Positions 25,411 through 33,934 of a DNA stretch of 64,000 nt are shown here, piece by piece. Both the position numbers and the translations under genes were made by a program. This stretch comes from Ruminiclostridium sp. (lineage in GTDB: Bacteria; Bacillota; Clostridia; Oscillospirales; Ruminococcaceae): contig JAGBHT010000032.1 in the NCBI GenBank assembly GCA_017935365.1, positions 1 to 64,000 of the forward strand, read 5' to 3'. How positions within the stretch are numbered: the first letter of the stretch is position 1; the number at the start of each line of letters is the position of its first letter. Under the pieces are notes generated by a model that saw only the letters and a program-made list of their open reading frames with translations, searched no databases and had not been told where the DNA came from.

Positions 25411-25602
25411 GCCCCTGCACCCTATTTACGCTTTTTTTAATCTGCCGGCACGTTTGTATAAACCTTTCCGTACTGAGGTGTAACGCCGCATCGGGAGGAA
25501 AAATGCGACCCTATTTACGCTTTTTTAATCTGCCGGCATGTTTGTATAAACTTTTCCGTGCTGAGGTGTAACGCCGCACCGGGAGGGAAAATACGGGGCT
25601 AT
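25411..25602 (-). repeat. tandem copies of the 3' end of the deacetylase gene
   Basis: Three units of about 80-88 bp lie head to tail: 25579-25665 (which includes the real gene end), 25491-25578 and about 25411-25490. Each still encodes CGVTPQxGKxYTN plus a stop: the true end reads GKIYTNVLTDYKA, the next GKVYTNMPAD, the last GKVYTNVPAD. The region 25297-25410 otherwise holds only a C-rich hairpin and no gene. Confidence 0.85.
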
Positions 25603-26235
25603 TTATGCTTTATAATCCGTCAGCACATTTGTATAGATTTTTCCGTGCTGAGGTGTAACACCGCACTTTGCAAATAGATTGCTCACGGTAACAAATGTAT
25701 AACCCTGTTTTTTCAGTTCCGGAATTATTGTGTCAAGCGCCTGAACCGTGCGGAAGTTTCCTTCCATATCGTGCAGGAGTATCACCATGCCGTTCTGTGC
25801 CTGTCCGATTATACGTTTACTGCGTTCTTCTGCGGATATTTCGTCAAGCCAGTCCTCGGCGCCGTTACCGCAGATAAAGGTCAGCGGTATATCGTCATAC
25901 ATACTGTCGCAGAGCGCAATATATGGCGGACGGAAGAATTTCGTGGCAATGCCGCCCGTTATCTGCTTTATCTTTTCGTTTGTATATTCAATTTCGGCTT
26001 TTATCTCTTCGCTCGACTGCTGAGGCATTGCACTGTGCGTTCTGCTGTGGTTGCATATCTCACAGCCGTATTCAAAGCATTCACGCGCTACCTTTGCGCT
26101 CTCCTCGTTTATGTTATTGCCGACAAGAAAAAAGCTTGCGGTAACATTATGCTTTTTCAGCATATCCAGTACCTGCGGGGTGGTGACGGTGTTGGGACCG
26201 TCGTCAAAAGTAAGAGCTATGTATTTAGTATCCAT
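25603..26235 (-). CDS. polysaccharide deacetylase (NodB domain)
   Basis: All catalytic motifs of carbohydrate esterase family 4 are visible: TFDDGP (catalytic base and metal Asp), CNHSRTH (metal His pair), RPPY, and LLHD near the C-terminus. It removes N-acetyl groups from peptidoglycan or chitin-like sugars. There is no signal peptide, so export is unclear and the substrate may be cytoplasmic or the enzyme unconventional. It is third in an apparent operon after the MATE transporter and a six-helix membrane protein (14-base gap). Its 3' end is tandemly duplicated downstream. Confidence 0.92.
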   Translation of the reverse strand: MDTKYIALTFDDGPNTVTTPQVLDMLKKHNVTASFFLVGNNINEESAKVARECFEYGCEICNHSRTHSAMPQQSSEEIKAEIEYTNEKIKQITGGIATKFFRPPYIALCDSMYDDIPLTFICGNGAEDWLDEISAEERSKRIIGQAQNGMVILLHDMEGNFRTVQALDTIIPELKKQGYTFVTVSNLFAKCGVTPQHGKIYTNVLTDYKA

Positions 26236-26249
26236 CTGTTTTACTCCTT

Positions 26250-26882
26250 TTATTGCTTTTTTGGATATATCACATTTACAAGGCGGAACAGCGACAGCGA
26301 GAAAACAATATTCGTCACGCTGTTGCAGAAGTAATATCCCATGAAATTAGTACCCTCGACAGAGCCGTAAAACACGAAAACACTCGAAAAGTATATCAGA
26401 CCTGTAATAAGATAGACTAGCGGGCAGAGAAGGGCAGTTGTTCTTGTCATTGCGCCGCGCACCAGCTGTATCATAATGACGGCATCGAGCAGAAGAAGTA
26501 TATCCATTACAAGATAAACGGTAATGTTATATTCGCCGCCCGAAACAAAGCCGTTTTCCGCTATGAACGAAAGGTCGTATACAAGGCTCGGCGCTACTCC
26601 GATAATACACATCAGCGGAATAAGGCGGAACATTTTCTGCGAACCCTTATAATAATACACTGCCGCCGATACCGAAAACCATATGTACATTATAAGAGTT
26701 GCCGGTATCGATGCCGTATATGCGGCGCAGGTGACACAGCCTGCCGAAATTATATGCGGCATATAATCGATTATTTCAAATACGCCCTGCACTGCCACAA
26801 GAAGCGACAGCACAAGCAGTGCCGCGGCGTGCGCAAGCAGAATGGCATCGTTCTTTTCGGAGTATGTTTTATTGCTCAGCAT
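26250..26882 (-). CDS. six-helix membrane protein of unknown function
   Basis: The 210-residue protein has about six hydrophobic segments (from AALLVLSLLVAVQGVFEI to NIVFSLSLFRLVNVI) and short polar loops. I do not recognise the family. It overlaps the end of the MATE gene by 14 bases and is followed closely by the deacetylase, so it belongs to a three-gene operon. No soluble domain or catalytic motif is visible. Confidence 0.8.
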   Translation of the reverse strand: MLSNKTYSEKNDAILLAHAAALLVLSLLVAVQGVFEIIDYMPHIISAGCVTCAAYTASIPATLIMYIWFSVSAAVYYYKGSQKMFRLIPLMCIIGVAPSLVYDLSFIAENGFVSGGEYNITVYLVMDILLLLDAVIMIQLVRGAMTRTTALLCPLVYLITGLIYFSSVFVFYGSVEGTNFMGYYFCNSVTNIVFSLSLFRLVNVIYPKKQ

Positions 26883-28257
26883 ATGTGTCCTCCGATGCTG
26901 TGTTTTCGTTTATATCAACAAGGCACTTTTTACGCCACTTGCCGCCCTTGTATCTGACAAGGCACATTACGGCTGTCAGTACCCATGTGAGACAGGTCGT
27001 TGTCCATACAGCCCACATTCCGACGCCGGGGATATTGACGAGTATTGCCGCAAAGCCTATTCTTCCGACTACCTCGGCAAGGCCGTTGAGAAATGCAAAG
27101 CCGACATCGCCCGCACCGTTTAAAAGACCTCTTGTCGTGTGGATAAATCCCAGCGGAACATAGAAGCACGCAGACAGCAGAAGCGCCTTAGCACCTATTT
27201 CGATAACCTGCTGTTCTTCAACAAAGAAACCGACAATATAGTTGCTTGTAAGAGCGAACACACCGAGCATCACAAGTCCGAAAGCAGTTGAGATCAGCAT
27301 TGAACGGTGGTAACCCCTGACCACACGTTCGGGCTTTGCCGCACCGACATTCTGACCCGCAAAGGTCGAAAGCGCCGTGCCGAGCGAGTTGAACGGTTGC
27401 TGTATAAGCTGTTCGACACGCATAGTAGCGGTATATGCCGCTACTACTATATCACCGAATGAGTTTGCGGTTTTCTGAAGTGAGATCATTGATACCGAAA
27501 CAAGCGCATTCTGTAGCGCTATAGGCGTACCTGTCTTCATACAGCGCATGAAATGCTCTTTGCGCAGTTTAAGATGTTCTTTTTTCAAGCGGAAATACTC
27601 GTTCTTCCTTACCGCAAACAAGATACTTCCGACCGCCGAAACGCCTTGTGCAATAACGGTGGCGAGTGCCGCACCGACAACGCCCATACCGAACGCCATT
27701 ACAAAAAGCAGATCCAGTCCTACATTGAGCATACTTGCGACAATCAGGAAATACAGCGGCGTTTTGGAATCGCCGAGCGCGCGCAGTACCGAGTTTATCC
27801 AGTTGTAGCCAGCAACGGCTATAGTTCCCGCGCAGGCAGTTCGCATATAGTCGGTGGCGTTTGCCAGAATGTTCTGCGGTGTATCAAGAAGCTGTAAAAG
27901 CAGATGCGCCGCAGTGACCGAGATAAGTGTAAGTCCCAGTCCTACAAAGCCGAGCGCATAAGCCGAGTTTGTGATAAAACACTTTACATCGTCGTGTTTA
28001 CCCGCTCCGAAGCTCTGTGCTATCAGTATTCCCGCACCTGCCGAAAGGCCGTTGCACAGCGTGTAAAACAGGAACGTTATCGAGCCTGTCGCACCGACCG
28101 CCGCCAGTGCCTCGTGACCGAGATAACGTCCGACTATTACCGAGTCTACTATATTATAAAACTGCTGGAACAGGTTTCCCGCAAGAAGCGGAAGCGTGAA
28201 CAGGAGTATATGCCTGAGCTCGCTTCCTTGTGTCATGTTTCTGACGTATTTATTCAT
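26869..28257 (-). CDS. MATE-family efflux transporter
   Basis: It has twelve predicted helices over 462 residues, with typical MATE sequence in the first helix (LPLLAGNLFQQFYNIVDSVIVGRYLG) and the symmetry-related second half (GQNVGAAKPERV). It probably exports cationic compounds using a Na+ or H+ gradient. It is first gene of the MATE-membrane protein-deacetylase operon. The substrate is unknown. No cognate regulator adjoins it, unlike the second MATE gene at 31.7 kb. Confidence 0.92.
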   Translation of the reverse strand: MNKYVRNMTQGSELRHILLFTLPLLAGNLFQQFYNIVDSVIVGRYLGHEALAAVGATGSITFLFYTLCNGLSAGAGILIAQSFGAGKHDDVKCFITNSAYALGFVGLGLTLISVTAAHLLLQLLDTPQNILANATDYMRTACAGTIAVAGYNWINSVLRALGDSKTPLYFLIVASMLNVGLDLLFVMAFGMGVVGAALATVIAQGVSAVGSILFAVRKNEYFRLKKEHLKLRKEHFMRCMKTGTPIALQNALVSVSMISLQKTANSFGDIVVAAYTATMRVEQLIQQPFNSLGTALSTFAGQNVGAAKPERVVRGYHRSMLISTAFGLVMLGVFALTSNYIVGFFVEEQQVIEIGAKALLLSACFYVPLGFIHTTRGLLNGAGDVGFAFLNGLAEVVGRIGFAAILVNIPGVGMWAVWTTTCLTWVLTAVMCLVRYKGGKWRKKCLVDINENTASEDTYAEQ

Positions 28258-28454
28258 ATATTTTACCGTTTCTTTTTATTCGGGCAAAGCCCTGTATTGA
28301 GATATAGAAATTATAATCCTTTTTTATAGTACTGTCAATAACGGATCGCGCTCGACCGGACATATTTATTTGTAACTATGCACAAATGCAAAGCCTCACC
28401 GCTTGTCGTATTGACGAAATTGATTTGTCGTATTGCGGCGTATGCGGTTGAATA

Positions 28455-28483
28455 TTGACAAACGGCGGCGGATATGACATAAT
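28455..28483 (+). promoter_or_regulatory. promoter of the GH25 lysozyme gene
   Basis: TTGACA (28455-28460) and CATAAT (28478-28483) with a 17-base spacer. The leader forms a hairpin GTCCGGTTT / AAACCGGAC (about 28498-28530) just ahead of the ribosome site. Confidence 0.75.
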
Positions 28484-28547
28484 TATCTTGGATAGGTGTC
28501 CGGTTTTGTTATATACCTGTAAACCGGACGGCTGAAAGGAAAAGCAA

Positions 28548-29888
28548 ATGAAGATTAAAAAGCGGATAATCGCCGCCGTTTTATCGGCGATATTTATATT
28601 CTGCTCGGTATCACTGCCTGTTGCGGCGGCGGCAGACCCGTATTCATGGGACGGCACAAGCGCTCCTGTATCGGGAAGAACCTATTACATAAAAAGCGGT
28701 ATAACCCTTAGCGGCAACATAAATATACCCAAAGATACGGTTATGGTGGTGCTTGCGGGTTCATCTGTCACAGTGCCTTACGGTAAAACGCTTGACGTGG
28801 CGGGAAATCTTGTTGTAGACAACGGCGCGTCGCTCATAACACTGGGTACGCTCAGGACAGAAAGCGGCTCACAGCTCAGCGTTGACGGAACGCTGTCTTC
28901 CGGTGGAAAATCGACAGTTGACGCATCGGGAACTGTTCTGCTTTCCGAAACCGCACAGACCGCTTTTACGGGAACTGTCAGCGTGAATTCATCGTTTACG
29001 TCATACGGCGAACTGAGCCTGTCGGGTAATACTACATTCAGCGGTACTTCTTACATAGACGGAAAATTTGAAATAATGAACGGCTGTGAAACAGTAAACA
29101 AGGGAAGCCTGACGCTCGGAGCAGACTGTTCATACAAGCTTGGCGGTATGTTCACCAACAGCGGTAGCGGAAGCTGTACGGATAACCGCAGAGCGACAGA
29201 TACTTCCGCAATGTCGGTAGAAACTATATCGCTGTATACGACGGACGCACTGACAGGAATTGACGTATCGTGGGCTCAGGGCGACAGCATCGACTGGGCA
29301 AAGGTAAAAGCGTCGGGCATCGACTTTGCGATGATACGTTCCAGTCGCGGCAGGATAAGCGATGATTATCCTATGACAAGCGATACATATTTTCACGAGA
29401 ATATGAAAGGCGCAATACAGAACGGTATCCCGGCAGGTGTATATCACTACTGTTATGCCGAAACGGTGCAGGAAGCAAGGGATGAGGCAAAGTTTGTCCT
29501 CAGCCTTATTTCGGGCTATGAGATAAGCTATCCCGTTGTATTCGATATAGAAGACCAGTGGTATGTTGATAAAGGCTACTCAAAACAGACGCTAACCGCA
29601 ATGACAGAGGCGTTCTGCGAGGAAATAGCAAATGCAGGGTATATACCGGTGGTATACTCCTATGCCTCATTCTTAAACAGCTATCTTGATATGTCGGCGC
29701 TTTCAAAATATCCCGTTTGGGTGGCTCACGTTAATACCGACAAACCCGCATACAGCGGAACTTATTTCCTGTGGCAGTATTCGTGGGAAGGCAGTATCAG
29801 TGGCATTGACGGCGATGTTGATATGGATCATTGCTATGTTGATTTTGACGCGTACACGAGGAAGTTCGGGCTGAATGGGAGAAAGTAA
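28548..29888 (+). CDS. secreted GH25 lysozyme with N-terminal beta-repeat domain
   Basis: A signal peptide occupies about residues 1-27. Residues about 30-210 form short repeating strands (SLITLGTLRTESGSQLSVDG style), suggesting a beta-helix or adhesin-like domain. Residues about 231-440 are GH25: GIDVSWAQ supplies the first acid, VVFDIED the catalytic Asp/Glu pair, and FLWQYSWEG the late conserved strand. It cleaves the beta-1,4 bond of muramic acid in peptidoglycan and acts outside the cell, in wall turnover or against other bacteria. The C-terminus has no anchor. It has its own promoter. The next gene begins 36 bases later but differs in base composition. Confidence 0.92.
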   Translation: MKIKKRIIAAVLSAIFIFCSVSLPVAAAADPYSWDGTSAPVSGRTYYIKSGITLSGNINIPKDTVMVVLAGSSVTVPYGKTLDVAGNLVVDNGASLITLGTLRTESGSQLSVDGTLSSGGKSTVDASGTVLLSETAQTAFTGTVSVNSSFTSYGELSLSGNTTFSGTSYIDGKFEIMNGCETVNKGSLTLGADCSYKLGGMFTNSGSGSCTDNRRATDTSAMSVETISLYTTDALTGIDVSWAQGDSIDWAKVKASGIDFAMIRSSRGRISDDYPMTSDTYFHENMKGAIQNGIPAGVYHYCYAETVQEARDEAKFVLSLISGYEISYPVVFDIEDQWYVDKGYSKQTLTAMTEAFCEEIANAGYIPVVYSYASFLNSYLDMSALSKYPVWVAHVNTDKPAYSGTYFLWQYSWEGSISGIDGDVDMDHCYVDFDAYTRKFGLNGRK

Positions 29889-29923
29889 GGTTACAGGTGA
29901 TTGTATTGGAAGGTGAAAGAGCA

Positions 29924-30124
29924 TTGGGCAAATACTTTGTGACAATAGAAGAAACTGTATCACAAACTGTCGAAATTGTGTCTGACAGTGCAGAACAAGC
30001 AAAAGCAACAGCAATAGAGGAGTATTGTTCAGGTAAATTAGTACTTGAACCGGGTGACTTGATAGGCAAAAAAATTCAAGTACATAATGGAAGTAATGAA
30101 ATGGTAGGTTGGGAAGAATTTTGA
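29924..30124 (+). CDS. dpnD: DpnD/PcfM-like small protein
   Basis: The product (66 residues) opens with GKYFVTIEETVSQTVEIVSD and has the beta-beta-alpha flow of DpnD/PcfM proteins, which accompany the DpnI endonuclease in pneumococci. The proposed start is TTG 29924, 8 bases after AAGGTG; an upstream GTG (29897) is in frame but lacks a site. The stop overlaps the dpnC start (TGATG). The role of DpnD is not known; a small accessory of the endonuclease is the usual view. AT-rich codon use sets it apart from the GH25 gene upstream and suggests transfer. Confidence 0.75.
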   Translation: MGKYFVTIEETVSQTVEIVSDSAEQAKATAIEEYCSGKLVLEPGDLIGKKIQVHNGSNEMVGWEEF

Positions 30125-30894
30125 TGGACTTTCATTTTGATTTATCTCTTGCCGAGAATTATCACAGTAATTCACAAAAGATACGAGTTATGAGTGAAAA
30201 CTGGGTTGGAAAAAATGCGTTTTGCCCAATATGTGGAAATCCACATATTTGTAATTTGTCCAATAATATGCCTGTCGCCGATTTACAATGTGATAACTGC
30301 GGAGAAATTTTTGAATTAAAAAGCAAAAAGGGCAATATTAGCTCAAAAATTTCTGACGGAGCATATTCCACTATGATAGAACGAATTAACAGTTCGAGTA
30401 ATCCGGATTTATTTATAATGAGTTATACTGCCGATTATCAGGTAAAAAATTTATTGCTTGTTCCAAAATTCTTTTTTGTTGACAGTATAATAGAAAAGCG
30501 CAAACCGCTTGCTCCGACAGCCAAAAGAGCCGGATGGATTGGCTGCAATATTGTTTTTGGAGATATACCCACTCAAGGCAAATTAAGGCTTATAGATAAT
30601 CAGATAGTATCTGATGTTTCAAAAATTGTAGAAAACTACGCTCATATCAAAAGTCTACAGACCAATAACCTTGAAAGTCGTGGTTGGCTTTTAGATGTGT
30701 TAAATTGCGTCAATGCAATTCCCGATACAGAGTTTTCTTTACAAGATGTTTATGCTTTCGTTGAACAACTTCAAGAAAAGCACATTGATAATCATAATGT
30801 TGAAGCTAAAATACGTCAGCAGTTACAGCAATTAAGAGATAAAGGGTTTATTGAGTTCACAACAAGGGGACATTATAGAAAATTGTCAGTATGA
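30124..30894 (+). CDS. dpnC: DpnI-type methyl-directed restriction endonuclease
   Basis: This close homologue of Streptococcus pneumoniae DpnI cuts GATC only when the adenine is methylated. Counting from ATG 30124, zinc ligands C34, C37, C56 and C59, the PD-(D/E)xK residues D53, E64 and K66 (FELKSKKG), and the W138 in KRAGWIGCN all fall at the positions I recall for DpnI. The C-terminal winged-helix domain (about 180-256, KIRQQLQQLRDKGFIEF) reads methylated DNA. The length is 256 against 254. All catalytic residues are intact, so an active enzyme is likely, which implies that the host does not carry G6mATC. The gene is AT-rich relative to neighbours. It overlaps dpnD and the methyltransferase gene. 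Confidence 0.95.
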   Translation: MDFHFDLSLAENYHSNSQKIRVMSENWVGKNAFCPICGNPHICNLSNNMPVADLQCDNCGEIFELKSKKGNISSKISDGAYSTMIERINSSSNPDLFIMSYTADYQVKNLLLVPKFFFVDSIIEKRKPLAPTAKRAGWIGCNIVFGDIPTQGKLRLIDNQIVSDVSKIVENYAHIKSLQTNNLESRGWLLDVLNCVNAIPDTEFSLQDVYAFVEQLQEKHIDNHNVEAKIRQQLQQLRDKGFIEFTTRGHYRKLSV

Positions 30895-31589
30895 CCACCC
30901 ACTGGTCGTTCCCCAAGCGAGGAGACTGGGCTACCCATGATGCAAAATGGCGAGGAAACTGGTCGCCGTACATACCGAGAAATATCATTCTTCGATATTC
31001 GCAAGAGGGTGATTTAGTCCTCGACCAGTTTGCCGGAGGCGGCACAACGCTTGTTGAAGCAAAGCTACTTAACCGTGATATTATCGGAATTGATATAAAC
31101 GATGTTGCGCTTGAACGCTGCCGTGAAAAGACAGATTTCGACTATGAGCCTGCAAAGGGTAAGGCATATATCAATAAGGGAGACGCTCGACATCTTGATA
31201 GCATACCCGATGATAGTATAGATCTTATCTGCACACACCCGCCATACGCTGACATAATCAAGTACAGCGATGGCATTGATGGCGATTTGTCGCAGCTTAA
31301 GGTCAAAGACTTCCTCGAACAGATGAAGCCTGTTGCTGAAGAAAGTTACCGAGTTTTGAAAAAGGGTAAGTTTTGTGCTATTCTCATGGGCGACACACGT
31401 CAAAAGGGTTGCATGATCCCCATAAGCTTTGATGTCATGAAGATTTTTCAAGATGCAGGTTTTACGCTCAAAGAGCTTATCATCAAGGAACAGCATAACT
31501 GTAGAGCAACAGGATATTGGAAAACCAACAGTGTAAAGTACAATTTTCTGCTTATTGCACATGAATACTTGTTTGTTTTCAGAAAATGA
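30891..31589 (+). CDS. site-specific DNA methyltransferase (N6-adenine or N4-cytosine)
   Basis: Motif I (LDQFAGGGTTLVEA, about 41-55) comes first and the catalytic motif IV reads THPPY (about 112-116), so the order is I then IV, as in alpha/gamma-like classes rather than the beta class. The 232-residue length leaves little room for a target-recognition domain. The start overlaps the dpnC stop by 4 bases, so the genes are cotranslated. If it methylated adenine in GATC the neighbouring DpnI would destroy the host, so its target should be another site, or a different base. Composition is closer to the chromosome than that of dpnC. Confidence 0.85.
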   Translation: MTTHWSFPKRGDWATHDAKWRGNWSPYIPRNIILRYSQEGDLVLDQFAGGGTTLVEAKLLNRDIIGIDINDVALERCREKTDFDYEPAKGKAYINKGDARHLDSIPDDSIDLICTHPPYADIIKYSDGIDGDLSQLKVKDFLEQMKPVAEESYRVLKKGKFCAILMGDTRQKGCMIPISFDVMKIFQDAGFTLKELIIKEQHNCRATGYWKTNSVKYNFLLIAHEYLFVFRK

Positions 31590-31601
31590 CCTTAATAACA
31601 T

Positions 31602-31632
31602 CGGCGGCCCGGTAACACTACCGAGCCGCCGC
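31602..31632. terminator. hairpin between convergent genes, probable terminator
   Basis: CGGCGGCCCGGTA / TACCGAGCCGCCG with a 4-5 base loop separates the methyltransferase from the convergent MATE gene. No T run is present. Confidence 0.55.
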
Positions 31633-31655
31633 TCTATATTGCTTTATATAACCGC

Positions 31656-33050
31656 TTAATCTGCGTTTTTGTTTGTCATTGCCGATTCAGGTTCAACCGG
31701 CAAAGCAACATTCTTCTGCCAGTAGCCGTACTTCTTTCTCATTACTATAAGGAACATCATTGACAGCAGGAAAGCGAAAAATTCTGCCACAACGTTTGCC
31801 ATCCATATACCGTCAATGTCAAAGATAAGCGGCAGGATAAGCACGCTTGAGATCTGGAATATAAGCGTTCTCATAAACGATATCGCCGCCGAAATAGCGC
31901 CGTTTCCGAGTGCGGTGAAAAACGATGATGTGAATATGTTGAAGCCGGCAAGCAGGAAGCACAGTGAGAATATCCTGAAAGCGTGGCGGGTCTGCTCGTA
32001 AAGCACCGCGTCGTAGCCGACAAATATCTTAGCAAGCGGGCTTGCGAGCACCGCCGACAACACGACAAGGGTAACTCCTGCTAACGCCGCAAAGCAAAGG
32101 CTCTTTTTGAGCATATTGTTCAGTTCATAATGGTTCTGCGCTCCGTAGTTGAAGCCTATCACGGGTGCGCATCCGATAGCATATCCGACAAATATCGCTA
32201 TGAAAATAAACTGCACATACATCATTACGCCGTATGTCGAAACGCCGTTTTCGCCTATGTATTTCATAAGCTGGAAGTTGTAGATTATACTTACGACCGA
32301 TGAGGAAATGCTCGACATAAGTTCCGATGAACCGTTCGCACAGGCACGCAGGAGCGGTCTTATCTTAAGCCTTGTCTTAGTAAGACTCAGTATGCTTGAG
32401 TTCGGACGGAGAAAGTAGATAAGAGGGAATATTCCGCCGACACATTCGCTGATGCCCGTAGCAAATGCCGCACCTGCAACGCCAAAGTCCATAAGGCCTA
32501 CAAATACAGCGTCAAGTATGATATTCGTACAGCCTGCCATAATAGTTGAAATAAGTCCGAGCTTCGGCTTCTCGGCGGCGATAAAAAAGCTCTGGAATAC
32601 GTTCTGGAGCATAAAAGCCGTTGTAAAGGAGATTACTATTCTGCCGTAAAGCACACAGTCGCCCAGCATTTCGGGAGTTGCGCCGAAGAATATCGCTACT
32701 TTTTCGGTAAAGATAAGTCCGAGTGTTGTCAGGATAACGCCGAGAATAGCCGTCAGCATTATCATCATCGTGAAATAGCGCTTTGCGGTTTTGTTGTCGC
32801 CCTCGCCGAGCTTCTGCGATACGAGAGCCGTTCCGCCAGTGCCGACCATAAAGCCCACACCGCCGAGTATCATTACAAACGGCATTATAAGATTGATAGA
32901 TGCGAAAGAGGTCTTGCCTGCGAAGTTCGATACGAAAAATCCGTCAACCACGCCGTATATAGATACGAATACCATCATTGCTATTGACGGCAGTACAAAT
33001 CTGAAAAGCCGTCCCACTGTAAAGTGGTCTGAAAGTTTTATCTTACTCAT
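31656..33050 (-). CDS. MATE-family efflux transporter
   Basis: The 464-residue protein has twelve helices and MATE signatures (FVLPSIAMMVFVSIYGVVDGFFVSN in part; GFNYGAQNHYELNNM in the second half). It is 27 bases downstream of a MarR regulator gene in the same operon, under a double operator. This layout is typical of drug- or metabolite-induced efflux; the exported compound is unknown. Confidence 0.92.
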   Translation of the reverse strand: MSKIKLSDHFTVGRLFRFVLPSIAMMVFVSIYGVVDGFFVSNFAGKTSFASINLIMPFVMILGGVGFMVGTGGTALVSQKLGEGDNKTAKRYFTMMIMLTAILGVILTTLGLIFTEKVAIFFGATPEMLGDCVLYGRIVISFTTAFMLQNVFQSFFIAAEKPKLGLISTIMAGCTNIILDAVFVGLMDFGVAGAAFATGISECVGGIFPLIYFLRPNSSILSLTKTRLKIRPLLRACANGSSELMSSISSSVVSIIYNFQLMKYIGENGVSTYGVMMYVQFIFIAIFVGYAIGCAPVIGFNYGAQNHYELNNMLKKSLCFAALAGVTLVVLSAVLASPLAKIFVGYDAVLYEQTRHAFRIFSLCFLLAGFNIFTSSFFTALGNGAISAAISFMRTLIFQISSVLILPLIFDIDGIWMANVVAEFFAFLLSMMFLIVMRKKYGYWQKNVALPVEPESAMTNKNAD

Positions 33051-33077
33051 TATTCTTTTGTTCTCCTGTTTAGTTCT

Positions 33078-33521
33078 TTATAGATTATTGAGCTTGTTTT
33101 TCAGTAATATACTGTATGTTTTCTGAAGTGCGATCAGATTTTCAGCTTCATTGTCTGTCATTTCTTCAAAAGTCGCGCATTCAGCCCCGATAACCTTATC
33201 TACAGTCTGTTCGCACAGCTTTATTCCGCTTTTGGTGAAGCTGATATTCTTCGTATGTGCGCCAGCAGGAGTAAGTATTATATACCCCTCGCTCTCAAGT
33301 TTTTTAAGTGCGGAATTGATCGTCTGCTTGGGCTGATACAGTACGTTGCAGACATCGCTCTGGGTTACGTTCCCAGGCTCCATACGCAGAGTGTACAGCG
33401 TCCAGAATGCCGCCTCCGAAAGCCCGGAACGCTTTGCTATATTTTTGTAGCTTTCATCGACCGATTTCAGCGCATTGTTAAATTCATAAAGTTTTTTTCT
33501 TGCATTATTTGTTTTATCCAA
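33078..33521 (-). CDS. MarR-family transcriptional regulator
   Basis: A winged helix-turn-helix is at about residues 40-110 (NVTQSDVCNVLYQPKQTINSAL, then a KLESEGYIILTPA wing). At 147 residues it has normal length. It is first gene of the MarR-MATE operon, and its promoter is bracketed by two near-identical palindromes, so it almost certainly represses itself and the pump until a ligand binds. Confidence 0.92.
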   Translation of the reverse strand: MDKTNNARKKLYEFNNALKSVDESYKNIAKRSGLSEAAFWTLYTLRMEPGNVTQSDVCNVLYQPKQTINSALKKLESEGYIILTPAGAHTKNISFTKSGIKLCEQTVDKVIGAECATFEEMTDNEAENLIALQKTYSILLKNKLNNL

Positions 33522-33559
33522 ACCCGTTCTCCTTATCTTACATTATCCTGACACGTTGA

Positions 33560-33611
33560 AGTCCGAAATCGGACTGAGAGATATTATAATCCGATTTCGG
33601 ACTAATGTCAA
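33560..33611 (-). promoter_or_regulatory. marR-MATE promoter with two operators
   Basis: On the minus strand TTGACA (33611-33606) and TATAAT (33588-33583) have a 17-base spacer. A 16-base near-palindrome, AGTCCGAAATCGGATT on that strand, fills the spacer (33603-33588), and a second copy, AGTCCGATTTCGGACT, covers the transcription start (33575-33560). The copies are inverted relative to each other and differ at one position. Confidence 0.85.
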
Positions 33612-33934
33612 GCATTTTTTGTAAAAAGTGTTCATTGTAAATAACGGAATATAATTTCTGCCTGATTATTGCAGATAATAAAGTAAAATCAGGTTTTAAA
33701 ACACCTTGTCACAAAGCAGGATATGCTTATTACACCATAAATTGCAATATATTCGGCGTGTTACCGAAAACAGCATAAAAATTATTCACAGAAGTTCATT
33801 TTTGTGTCGGTTTGATATTGACTTTAGGCTCGAATTGTGTCAAAATAATTATATTAGTGCAATTTCGGCGTTTTTCTGCAAAGGAGCGGTAAAAAACGCC
33901 TTGTTATTGTCAGAATGAAAGGCGAGAAAAGTAA
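33612..33934. other. intergenic space between divergent marR and purine operons
   Basis: No gene is visible. The right part has a weak candidate promoter for the dehydrogenase gene (TTGACT 33818-33823, CAAAAT 33841-33846). I looked for a purine riboswitch core and found none. Confidence 0.5.

Noticed and set aside
33612..33934. Xanthine/guanine riboswitch before the purine salvage operon
   Set aside because: No purine riboswitch core was found, despite the expected location upstream of xpt.
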